DNA of 64,000 nt from Vigna angularis (Eukaryota > Streptophyta > Magnoliopsida > Fabales > Fabaceae). The notes below the pieces were generated by a model. It was given only the letters and a program-made list of their open reading frames with translations. It was not told the origin of the DNA and made no database searches. Position numbers and translations under genes: made by a program. The stretch is taken from positions 38,905,029 to 38,969,028 of the forward strand of contig NC_068972.1 of NCBI RefSeq assembly GCF_016808095.1. The letters are read 5' to 3'. The stretch's first letter is position 1. Each line of letters opens with the position of its first letter. Below, in pieces: positions 1 through 9,837 of the stretch.

Positions 1-292
1 TGTGGGACCTTCTTCCGCTGGAATCTCGAGTGGCCAGGTCAGTAAAAGTTTAGTTTTGTATTGATTATTGATTAAAGGAGTCATATGTTGTGTTATTTTT
101 ATTGCGATGTTGGGTGGTGGTCCCCGTCGTTGTATTGTGTTCCATTTTTTATTGCGATGTTGTGGTCCCCCCATGTTTAAAGTTGTTTTTCTCTGTTGTG
201 TGAGTGCGTTTTGTTTATGGTTTTAATACATGTTTTGTCATCATGTGATTGCATTATAGGTGTATAAATACATATATATAGTGTTTTGCGTC

Positions 293-3200
293 ATGGACGA
301 GGATATTGAGGTTGTCTTTCACCATGGAGGGAAATTAGTTAATGATGGGAAGCTTAAGTATGAAGGGGGGGAGACATCTAGGTTTTTGTTTGACCCAGAT
401 GTTTGGAGTTATTTCGTGGTTGTTAGTGTAGTAAAAGGTTTGGGATACAATGGGTTTAAAGATCTGTGGTACTCTGTAGGAGGGGCTTCGGTGTTGGATG
501 ATAAGTTAGAGTCTTTATGTGATGACACTAATGCCATGCATATGGTTAATTTAGCTAGGCTGAATGATGAGGTGCATGTGTTTGTGATACACCCTGTTTC
601 TGAACCCGAAGTCATACATATGCTGGAATTTGTTGGTAATGATGAAGGACAAGTTGAAGAGAGGGTTGATGTTGATGGTAAACAACAAGAGATGGGTGAT
701 GTTGATGGTGAACAACAAGAGATGGGTGAACAACAAGTGGAAGTTGAGGCTGTTATGGAGGAAGAGGTCCATGGACTTGAACAAGTTGGTGGTGTGTTGG
801 AAGAGATGGGTGATGTTGATGGACAAGTGGAAGTTGAGGCTGTTATGGAGGAAGAGGTCCATGGACTTGAAGAAGTTGGTGGTGTGTTAGAACAGATGGG
901 TGATGTTGATGGAGAAGTGCAAGTTGAGGCTGTTATGGAGGAAGAGGTGCATGGAGTTGAAGAAGTTGGTGGTGATGGTGAAGATGAAGGTGAAGAAGTG
1001 AATGAAGTTGAACAAGATGTGGAAATCCGAAGTTAGAATTCCTCTTTTGACAGTGGTAGTGGTGATAGAAATAGTGAGTGGTTGGAAGGGCTTGTTGATG
1101 TCAATGTTGGTTGCAATATAGATGATGATATACATGCAGATTTGGAGGGAAATGTGGAAGTGGAAGTCCAAAGTGTGTCAAATGACTTTAGTGGACCATA
1201 TTCCAGTGGGAGTTCTGACAACATGTTTGATGTTAATGTAGAGGGTGGGAATGACAGAGGTGGAAATGATAGAGGTTTGTCAGATGATGAGTGGGAATCT
1301 GAATAATTAATTAGTGGAGCAGATAGTGATGAAGACGATACCGATGTAGAGGGTTATGAGACTTTTGCAACATTTGTTTTGCCAAAAAGTATGGTTGACT
1401 TCAAGTGGGAAGTTGGGACATATTTTGCTGAAAAGCAAGACATTTTGGATGCTATAAAAAGTTATGCGTTGGATAATGCAAGAAATATTAAGTTTGTTAA
1501 GAATGATAAACAAAGAATGAGGTTCAAGTGTGTGGGTGCAAAAGGTAAATGCCCATGGAGGTTATATTATGATTATATGAAGGCAGTCAAAACATGGCAA
1601 TTGAGAACTATGCTGGACAACCATACTTGCAGTAGGGAGTTCAACCTTAAATTAATTGATGCTAAGTGGTTGAGCAAGAAGTTACAGAAAATAGTTAGAG
1701 AGAATCCAACAGTTAAGGGTGTGGATATAAGGGAAAAAATTCAAAGGAAATGAAACATTGGTACAAGGTGTATGGCTTATAGGGCCAAAACCATAGCAAT
1801 AGAGCATATTGATGGCTCTTTCAAAGAACAATATAAAAGGTTATATGATTATGCCCATGAGTTGGTGGCCAAAAATCTAGGCTCAACAGTGAAAGTAAAA
1901 GTTGAGGATGTGGGGGGTGAAGTCTTTTTCAAGTGATTTTATGTATGTCCTGCAAAGACAGTTTTCTGTCATGCAGGCTAATTATTTGTTTAGATGGAAC
2001 ATTTTTGAAAGGTAAGTATGGTGGTGAGTTGTTAAAAGCTGTGGGCCGAGATGGAAATGAGCAGATGTTGTCTATTACGTACTGTGTTGTTGAAGTTGAG
2101 AACAAGGATTCGTGGAGGTGCTTCTTGGAACTATTGGTAGATGACCTTGGAGGGGCTGAAATATGTTCTTCATTTACCTTTATATCAGACCAGCAAAATG
2201 TAATAGTCATCATTAATTTATACTTGTACATTTTAACTTGGCCTGAAGTATTGGTTGCCTTTATTGATTACTTGTATATTTGTATTGTAGGGTCTACTTC
2301 CAGCAATACAGGAATTGCTTCCTGGAGTTGAGCAAAGTTTTTGAGTGAGGCATTTGTATGCCAACTTCAGGAAGAAATTCCTTGGCAAAAACCTCAAGCG
2401 TTTAATGTGGAGGGCAGCTACAGCCGCACACCCACAAACCTGGGAGATGGAAATGAGAAACATAAGAGCACTGAACGAAGATGCTTATAAGCATTTGATT
2501 ACCATCCCTCCAAGGTTAGTCTTCAAAACTACAACACAATTCGTTATTCATATAATGTTAATAATTATTTTATTATTTATTGTAGGTATTGGTCAAGATC
2601 AAGGTTCACTTCAAGAGTTAAATGTGACACCTTAGTTAACAATGAGTGAGGACTTCAACAGTGTCCTCGTAACTATCAGGAGTAAATCCATAATTACCTT
2701 GTTGGAGGAGATACGACTTTACATCATGCAAAGATGGGCCAAGAAGAGGTCAAGCATATCATCATTTACTAGATCCATTTGTCCCAAGATCCAATCCAGA
2801 TTTAGAAAGGAATCTCAGTTAACTAAAAATTGGATTCCTAGGTAAATTCCATTAATGACTTGTTTGTTATGTTAATTTACTACTGTGGTTCATAATTATT
2901 GTTGTCTTCTTCTACACAGTTGGTCAGACAACAAGCTATTTGAAGTTCGTCACATGTCTAACAGTGGAGATAAGTTCATAGTCAACATAGATGACTCTTC
3001 ATGCACATGCAGAACTTGGATGATCACTAGAATTCCCTGTTGTCATTCCTGCTGTCATTCATTGGTTGCAATGGAGTTCCTCAACATTGATGGAGAACAA
3101 TTTATTGACTCTTGCTACATGAAGTACAAATATGAGGAGACATATTCATCAATTATATATCCCATAAATGGAGCCAACATGTGGAACATTACTCCATATC

Positions 3201-3460
3201 CTGATGTGTCTCCTCCATACAAAAGAGTATTACCTGGAAGACCAAAGAGAAAACGAAGACTAGAGCAATGGAAAATGAGGAAGGATGATTCAAGAATGAC
3301 AAAATCTGGGTTGCGGAAAAGATGTGGCATATGTAGGGAACATGGCCATAATAGAAGTCGTTGCCCATTAGTAACCCAAGCAGGACTTGTGCATTGCGAC
3401 GAACAAACTACATCCACTCAACAATCTGAAATAGCACATCAGACTCAACCTCAAGCCTAG
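293..3460 (+). pseudogene. MULE transposase (mudrA type), broken
   Basis: Segments in order: a PB1-like N-terminal domain from the ATG at 293 (about 100 residues), an acidic Glu/Val/Gly-rich linker with a 90-bp in-frame repeat (737-1010), a MuDR-type DNA-binding domain (about 1400-1750), a MULE transposase core (LIICLDGTFLKG at 1978; FISDQQ at about 2180-2195), a SWIM zinc finger (CTCRTW...CCH, about 3000-3045) and a C-terminal CX2CX4HX4C zinc knuckle (about 3322-3363). Three introns are inferred from GT-AG junctions that restore family sequence: 2200-2290, 2515-2585 and 2842-2919. In-frame stops lie at 1034-1036, 1304-1306, 1751-1753, 1934-1936 and 2342-2344. There are frameshifts near 1975 and near 2641. 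The gene once encoded an autonomous cut-and-paste transposase and cannot make a full protein now. The domain order is standard for plant MULEs. Confidence 0.88.
737..1006 (+). repeat. 90-bp in-frame minisatellite in MULE acidic linker
   Basis: Three copies begin at 737, 827 and 917, a spacing of exactly 90 bases (30 codons). Each encodes an acidic module beginning VEVEAVMEEEVHG. The repeat sits between the PB1-like and DNA-binding domains. Confidence 0.9.
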
Positions 3461-3957
3461 TACACTGTAGGAATACACTTTTGTAACAGTTTAAGGCTAC
3501 AAAACATTATGTAGGAAAAAACAGTACATGTAGGAAAAACATGGAAGATTCTGCTTTTGTCATCCAATCAGTGTTATTCTGCTTCTGCTTTTGAAAACAC
3601 ATGGAAAATTTTGGTTTAATGGTTATTTTGGTGTGTTTGATATATTTGCCCAACTAGTGTTTTGAGGGCTGATATTTACATTATTGTTTAATGCTTTATC
3701 AAGTTTATGTAATTTGTACGTGTACTTTTAATGATATATTTGCCCAACCATGCTTGTGCTTATCAGTTCACTATGAAATCACGTCATATGTTTGTGCTTA
3801 TCAGTTCACAGTTCTTTACAAATAGTATTTTGGCCAAAACTTACAAACAATACTTTGAATTACTTCCTTACCAAAAGTTACAAACTTTTCAAGTCAAAAT
3901 AACTTTGGTTCATTGCATCCTAAGTACATTCCCATCATAATTACGATGAAAACACTC

Positions 3958-4467
3958 CTATGAATGAAAGAACACTAATGTAACTACAATAATGTTCACC
4001 ATACAAAGAACACAAACAATCCCTAAGAACACGTTAAGCCTATTTTCCAATTTCTTCACTGACAAGTCCAAATCACTTATAATCTTCCATCCACCTTCCA
4101 TTTCTTCTCTGCTCAAGAATGACTCAGTTTTGCCTTCACACTTTACACTCGTTTCCCTTTCCACATCCCCATCATCAGCACACCATCTGAAGTAATTGCA
4201 AGCACCATTCTGTGAGAAGAAAACACCAATTAGGGCAGCCTCCAACTCAAAAAAACAACAACGAAAAAACCTTACCTTGAACTTAGGGCAGCCCAAAATT
4301 TGCTTGCCTATGTTCTTAGCTGTTCTCGCAGTTTTGACAACACATTTCATCCCACAATAGCAAAATGGACCACCATTGCTAGATCCTCCTCGACCACCAC
4401 CACAGACCACATTACCATCTTGCTTTCGCCACCCACTACATGACGAAGACGAACAGGGATGGGCCAT
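3958..4467 (-). CDS. GRF-type zinc-finger protein with C-terminal membrane segment, convergent gene in the MULE
   Basis: The start is the ATG at 4467. The coding exons are 4276-4467 and 3958-4209, joined over a 66-bp GT-AG intron (4210-4275), giving about 147 residues. The product has a Ser/Gly/Cys-rich N-terminus and then a GRF zinc finger (CYCGMKCVVKTARTAKN ... LGCPKFK, completed after splicing by GACNYFRWC). A charged helical stretch follows, then a C-terminal hydrophobic segment (FLGIVCVLCMVNIIVVTLVF). GRF fingers bind single-stranded nucleic acid in other proteins; the role here is unknown. The intron length is a multiple of three and has no stop, so an unspliced message also stays open and gains 22 residues that split the finger. 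It lies just inside the MULE right terminus and reads towards the transposase, as mudrB does in MuDR. No lesion is visible, in contrast to the transposase. It could also be a captured host gene. Confidence 0.75.
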   Translation of the reverse strand: MAHPCSSSSCSGWRKQDGNVVCGGGRGGSSNGGPFCYCGMKCVVKTARTAKNIGKQILGCPKFKVRFFRCCFFELEAALIGVFFSQNGACNYFRWCADDGDVERETSVKCEGKTESFLSREEMEGGWKIISDLDLSVKKLENRLNVFLGIVCVLCMVNIIVVTLVFFHS

Positions 4468-4599
4468 CTTCAAGCACAACGAAGTTATCCACCTTCGAAG
4501 AAGAACAACAAGCTGAATGAAAATATACCCTTTTATTAGGGATATATACAAAGTTCTCTCCCTTCAACTTTTCTACCATATTTTACCAAGTTTTTAATT

Positions 4600-4818
4600 T
4601 TAAAACTACCCAAATGCACATCATTCAGCCACGTCAATTAAGAAACTGAGTCCAGCATGCCACGTCAACCACAGATTAACGTCATTGGACCCAATTTAAC
4701 GGTAAGGGCCCAATTGTTACAATTTTCACAAAATTAGGACCCAATTGAGAAACCGAAAAAGAACAAGACGAAATTGAGATTCTCCTCGAAAATAAGGACC
4801 TCCTGAATGATTAAACCT
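4600..4818 (-). repeat. MULE right terminal region
   Basis: This is non-coding sequence outside the GRF gene. Read on the minus strand it starts GGTTTAATCATTCAGGAGG and continues with repeated ATTGGGTCC and GTTAAT words. It is the probable terminal inverted repeat and the promoter of the GRF gene. The exact outer boundary is not determinable here because the partner end is missing. Confidence 0.5.
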
Positions 4819-4908
4819 TTTGATTATAACAAACCAATTAGATCTGATCCGCTCTTTGCAGACTAATAGTGGATTGGACTACATCGGTTACAGGCTAATG
4901 GTGGGCTA

Positions 4909-5971
4909 GAAGGCTTCTCCTTACACCACCACACTCTTCTTCCTACACCACCACACCCTTATTTTCAATTTTATTTTATTCCAAAACTAATCTTCAGTAA
5001 ATTTGTTTTTACTTTTACCCTATTTAATCTAAAAAAAATCATAATCTCATATTCCTTTGTTTGCGGTCACTTACCCCACACCCCCACACTCCACACAATC
5101 TCATCTCTCTCATTCTCTCTTCTTCCTACTCTCTTCATCTTTTTTTTCTTTTTTGTGACATTCATTTCCTCCCTTTCTCCATATTTTTTCCTTTCGTGCC
5201 TTCATCGTGTGCTTCCATTCCACTGTGTTTAAGGTTCGTGAAGAGGAGTGAGAAGAGAAGTGTGGTTCGCGCTTGGTTTACTCTCTTTATATCCAGGTTG
5301 TTTGTTATTTAGGTTTTGTACTTGGTGTGATTTTGGTATGTTATGTGTTGTGGTGATGTATGTTACTGGATCCATGAAACCAGTGAAATTCAAATGTCAA
5401 AACGGATATGAAAGATCATTTAGTGGTGGATGTAAACATCTGTAGTTTAATTTTTTTAGCTTTAATTATAAAATATCTTTATGTATTTAATTTTTTTATA
5501 TAATTAAGCCAAAACACTAAATTCTGTAATGCATTTTGAATTTTTCAATTACAAATTCAAATGTGATTTTCGAATTGATACTTAGATTCTCCTTCGCCAT
5601 GACCACACCCGTACAACCACCGCTCCCCACCCAGATTAACAACCATTGCCACACAGAATCACCACCTACCCCACCCCCACATTTCATAAAAAAAAACTTA
5701 ATATCTTACCTCTTGAATCGCTACTTCAATTAGTCCAAAGCAAAACCTTGACCAAGCAAACGAACACCTTGAATGTGCAATCAGAAATGGCCGACGAAAT
5801 GTTGGAGGGAGGTGCAGTGTCGCTTCTATGGAGGAGGAAAGAAGAGGACGCTTTAAATGAAAATTGGTAAAAAGTAAAATTTTTTAACCACCAACTTTAA
5901 TATTAGCCGAGGGTAGATTGGGGATGTGACGGTGCAGAGAGAAGGATGTGGTGGTGCAGAGAGAAGCGCTC
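4909..5971. mobile_element. Non-autonomous Mutator-type element with 9-bp TSD
   Basis: A perfect 9-bp direct repeat GGTGGGCTA flanks it (4900-4908 and 5972-5980). Its ends form imperfect inverted repeats of about 50 bp: GAAGGCTTCTCCTTACACC on the left, and GAGCGCTTCTCTCTGCACC on the right read in reverse. Each end itself contains a duplicated CACCACCACA-type motif. A 9-bp TSD is diagnostic of the Mutator superfamily. No transposase is present. The interior has a CT-rich leader-like stretch (about 5070-5230) and only short ORFs without recognisable domains, so captured gene DNA (Pack-MULE) is possible but unproven. Confidence 0.8.
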
Positions 5972-6019
5972 GGTGGGCTAAACCAAAATGGGCCGGAGCA
6001 GCGTGTTTTATCATCCCTA

Positions 6020-6319
6020 TGCTGTTTCTTCCTCACCTCTACACATTTCTCCTTATACTTCCATATTTCAAAAATAGTCTCAGAATTACGTTTATTTTAA
6101 AATCTATTAAAAGATTTTTTTTTAACAGATTTTAAAATTTGATAAAACTTTCAAAAAAATTTTTAACAAATTTCGAAATGCATTGAAAAAAAATCCTTCA
6201 ATCTATTGAAATACAAAAAATAAACTGTAGAGTTTTTTAATTGCAGAGAGTAGTTTTGGAATTTTAAAAAGATGTGTGAATGCAGAGAGAAATGTATGGA
6301 GATATAGAGAGAAACAGCC
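6020..6319. mobile_element. Mutator-type MITE, 300 bp
   Basis: The termini are inverted: TGCTGTTTCTTCC at the left and GGCTGTTTCTCTC at the right read in reverse. Similarity continues for about 50 bp. The flanking 9-mers TCATCCCTA (6011-6019) and TCACCCCTA (6320-6328) match at 8 of 9 positions, consistent with an aged 9-bp TSD. The interior is AT-rich and non-coding. The terminal style resembles the neighbouring element at 4909-5971. Confidence 0.65.
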
Positions 6320-6328
6320 TCACCCCTA

Positions 6329-8116
6329 ATATGCAGGACTGACTGAAAATTTGCTCAAATGCCTTCTACACGAAACCGATCACTTTTCAGAATGAAAGAA
6401 CAGACAAAAAAATTGAATATCAGATGGTAAAATTTGATATGAACATAGCCCACCTAAGGAAATAAAAATCAAGGTTTTTGCAAAGTACACTCAGTGATCA
6501 GATCCAGCTAAACAAAACAAAGCTATATTGATAAAAGTGGGAACTGGTTTAGATAACATAAGTAGGATGGGGTGATGAATTGAGTTAAAAACCGGACCTA
6601 ATTAAAAAACTGGTAAAGATTTTGATATATGCACTAGTTGATCACTGTCAAAGGAACTGCCACAATCCCAACACCAAACTTACCTTATGTAAGTTTTAAA
6701 GATTAAGTGGTATGGGTCTAAACACAGCAGAATAATTTGCTTCCTACATCTAAAGAATTAATCATCATAAACAAAGTGCGGAATAAAGCAGACAGCACAC
6801 AAACTGTAGTAGTATATAGTTTAAGTTTGCTATGGGCTCAGTGACAGTGATATGAAACACTATTAACATTAACTTGTGCAAATCTACAATAATAAAAAGG
6901 TAGAAAACACACAAAACTTCAGCATAGAATTTAAAATTAGGATTGACTCCTCTAAAGTGAATAAATGTGTCCAAGAATGGATCCACAAACAATAATGAGG
7001 CAATATTGCAAGAAACTTTAATTCAGATAAACGGTAGATATACTCTACTTCCTCGTTTTATAAATTTGATCACTTAGCAGAAGCTAATCCACGAGAGTAA
7101 CAAAACAGGGGTAGGCAATGGAGACAAACTCAGCCCTGATAAAGAATAATGGAAGGCTTGTACACAAAAGCATAAACTACTACTGATTGGAACCACTGCC
7201 AACCTTAGAAGTTCTTGTAGAACCAATTCAAGAAGTGCAATAATTAGGCACTTCCAAGTTCCAATATTTCAATAGTTATTTGAACTATGATAAATCAATA
7301 GGTTCTCTAGTTACTTTATTTACTTTCCCACGGATATTTTTCTTCAAAACAAGACTGTTCAAAATAATGTCAGACACTAAATGTAAATACTCTCTATGTA
7401 GGGACTCAAACTTTGTTTCTCGTATGATGAGAGAGATCAATCACTTCTAAAAAAAAAAAAAGCAGAAAGAGTTCAAACCATATTTGTCACATAGCGGAGA
7501 GACTAATCCCTTCTACAAGACCCAACCCGTTGGTTCTCTCTGTATTATGCAACACTAGAATGAGTCTAAATTTAAATTTACACAGGCTACAACTAATTTC
7601 TAAACAACTTCTGAATCAGGACACAATCCATCAACAATTTCAAATTCACACAAACATTAAACAAATCCGATCCAAGGTTAACTTTCAACACGAATAATCT
7701 ACAGCCAAACGGATGCATTTCAATTTCGCAAATCCACAAATAGAGACAAATCATAGGATGAATTCAAATAGCTCCTCAAGGATCACAAGGGAATCCACAT
7801 AACAACAACAAGCATCATTCACCTAAACGAATATCATATAATTAAATAGAAAAAATAAAAACATTGAAACCACAATGTAACGCAAGAACAACGCCTTATC
7901 CACATTCGATAATAACAGGAAGCGAGTCAACAATCTCATGACAATGCAATACTAAAAAACGCAGAAGAAAAAGGTAAAAATTAAGAGTAATAAAGGGAAT
8001 TGAAAAATTCCGAGAGTTGTTATACCCTTATTACAGCGAAAACCCTATTTATGGCTTTAAACAAAAGCTAGCAAAAGCGAGTGTGGGATGCATAGATGGA
8101 TGGAACTGATGCAGAT
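6329..8116. other. Gene-free stretch
   Basis: I see no ORF with a recognisable domain, RNA gene or repeat structure here. Its right part is the 3' flank, and presumably the 3' UTR, of the minus-strand gene that ends at 8117. Confidence 0.5.
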
Positions 8117-8473
8117 TCATTCGGAGGAGTCGTTATTGGAGGCGAGGGCGTTCTCGATCTTCAGGCGCTCAAGGGCCTTCTCGTGGGCCCATGTTTCGAT
8201 GGTCAAATCGGGCTTGGCGTTGAGCCCAACACCCAGGATCACGATGGTGAGGAAGCTGGTGATGTAGCAGGGCAGTTCCCAGTCTTCCCAATTGCGGGCC
8301 TGGCCTGGGGGCGGGGGAGTCCGGTTGAAGAGGTACCCCTTGGGCCGCTCCTCGTGGCCCGGGCTCGTCCACCGGCTGGGCCCAGACTCCGCGCCGCCGC
8401 GGGTTCGGAGAGACTGGAGGACCCGCCGGCGGATGGTGGCGGAGGCGGTGGCGAATGGCGTCGCGGGCGGCAT
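8117..8473 (-). CDS. Probable mitochondrial complex I ESSS (NDUFB11-like) subunit
   Basis: Single-exon gene of 118 residues. The ATG at 8473 is chosen because the upstream codons are non-AUG and outside the conserved part. The N-terminus (about 40 residues) is rich in Ala, Thr, Arg and Ser without acidic residues early on, as in a mitochondrial presequence. The conserved core GHEERPKGYLFNRTPPPPG is followed by NWEDWELPCY and one membrane segment (ITSFLTIVILGVGL, about residues 70-85), then a charged C-terminal helix (ETWAHEKALERLK). From memory this matches the small plant proteins annotated as the ESSS subunit of NADH:ubiquinone oxidoreductase, a single-pass accessory subunit of the complex I membrane arm. 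Local GC content is clearly above that of the surroundings. A CT-rich leader and a TATA motif lie upstream. The subunit name is less certain than the mitochondrial single-pass assignment. Confidence 0.72.
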   Translation of the reverse strand: MPPATPFATASATIRRRVLQSLRTRGGAESGPSRWTSPGHEERPKGYLFNRTPPPPGQARNWEDWELPCYITSFLTIVILGVGLNAKPDLTIETWAHEKALERLKIENALASNNDSSE

Positions 8474-8548
8474 GGGGTTGGGTTTGATTTTTGTGGTTTT
8501 GATCTCTCGGAAGGGAGAGTGAGTGAGACCTGAACCGCGATTGGTCAC

Positions 8549-8553
<5 letters not shown>

Positions 8554-8585
<32 letters not shown>
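8554..8585. repeat. (GA)n microsatellite in the ESSS leader
   Basis: An uninterrupted GA tract of about 16 units, which reads as CT on the transcribed strand. It lies about 80-110 bases upstream of the ATG, so probably in the 5' UTR. Confidence 0.9.
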
Positions 8586-8587
<2 letters not shown>

Positions 8588-8649
8588 ACGAATTTTCTGA
8601 TGTTAGTTTGTTTCCGTTTCTTGGGTTTGGGTTGGATTTCGAATTATCA

Positions 8650-8689
8650 ATTGGGCCTAGAGTTTTAGCCCTTTACACAGTATTTATAG
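8650..8689 (-). promoter_or_regulatory. Putative ESSS promoter: TATA box and TGGGCC element
   Basis: On the minus strand CTATAAATA lies at 8681-8689, and the plus-strand TTGGGCC at 8651-8657 gives GGCCCAA on the minus strand. GGCCCA/TGGGCC site II elements are frequent in promoters of nuclear genes for respiratory-chain subunits. Distance to the ATG is about 210 bases. Confidence 0.45.
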
Positions 8690-8699
8690 ACAGAGGTTG

Positions 8700-9218
8700 T
8701 TATACTCTCTATCTATTTATACTACGGAAATAATAACAAAATTATATGTTGAAATTTAAGATAACAATATTCTCAAATATAGAAGATGGGATAAAATAAA
8801 ATAATAGAACCGTTTGTTAGAATTAAAACATATATTTGAAAAATATGTAAATTTTGAATAATAACTTATTTGAGTAAGTTTTGAATTTGAAATTGAAAAT
8901 GATCGCATTTAATCTTTAGTATTGTATGACATCCATTGATACTTATATATTCAATAAAATATTTAAAAAAATATCGTGTATTATTTTTATAATATAAAAT
9001 ATAAACATGTTTTACCTAAAAATTCTGTTAAGATTTATAAAATAAAGGTTTTTCATCTATCTTTAAATAAATATTAGGGACACGGATTTACAACTTTGAA
9101 AGAAGGAACGTTAAAGAAAATTATTTTATAAGAAATAAAAAGAGTTATTTTAAATTTTGTGGAATGAAAAACCAATAAAAAATTATATTAACCAAAATCA
9201 ATACTTGCTAATTTTAAA

Positions 9219-9268
<50 letters not shown>

Positions 9269-9837
9269 CTGATGGGTTGACAAAACTTTGGTTGAAGTAC
9301 TTTGAATAAAAGAAGAAAAATATTAATCATGATAAATTAATTCATTAAAATGTGATATTTATACCATACTCTAGAATTAATCCAGAGTGGTAGATGACGG
9401 AAAAAATAGTCTGTTATTTTTCTAGTGATTTTTTGGAAGTAGAATAATACTACTTGAAGATATTTATATCATACTCTAGAGTAATACTTGATTAATATAT
9501 TATCAACTTATTTTTGATACAAAATTTCTACAAGAATAATTGTGGCTTTAGTGTGTTATAGAAACAGACTAGGTATTAACTACGGTAGAACCTTCACATC
9601 ATTGAAGCATTTTAACGTATACCGTGTTGATTCCTCTTAAAATTACATCCTACTCGTAAGTTATTCAATCCAAACAATATTCAATCCTAGTCAGTCAACA
9701 CCAATCTCTTTTTTCTTGATGGAATTGCATTTAAATTTTGAGGCAATTTCAGCATGAAAACAGATTAAAGGTTAAAGTTGAAGGCCCTTTTTTTTAGCAC
9801 CTTAGAGGTTCATTGGTTACTCTATATCAAAATCTTC
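8700..9837. other. AT-rich gene-free stretch with TA microsatellite
   Basis: No coding character. A (TA)n tract occupies about 9221-9266. The stretch separates the ESSS promoter from the 3' end of the next minus-strand gene. Confidence 0.7.

Larger units (their letters stand above)
1..4818 (+). mobile_element. Mutator-like element (MULE), right part, left end outside window
   Basis: The segment carries a decayed MULE transposase on + (293-3460) and a small convergent zinc-finger gene on - (3958-4467). It ends in a terminal stretch at about 4600-4818 that has no coding character and reads, on the minus strand, as a series of 'lists' of ATTGGGTCC-like and GTTAA-like words typical of legume MULE ends. 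I recognise this terminal type from memory. The matching left terminus is not in the window, so the 9-bp target duplication cannot be checked. Positions 1-292 look like the transposase leader, possibly with an intron. The two-gene convergent layout resembles maize MuDR (mudrA and mudrB). Confidence 0.7.

Noticed and set aside
5061..5445. Short open frames in the 1.06-kb Mutator-type element
   Set aside because: Low-complexity Ser/Leu/Phe-rich translation of CT-rich DNA, with no domain.
8096..8533. Long open frame on + antisense to the ESSS gene
   Set aside because: A GC-rich shadow of the minus-strand coding frame; Gly/Pro/Arg-rich with no domain.
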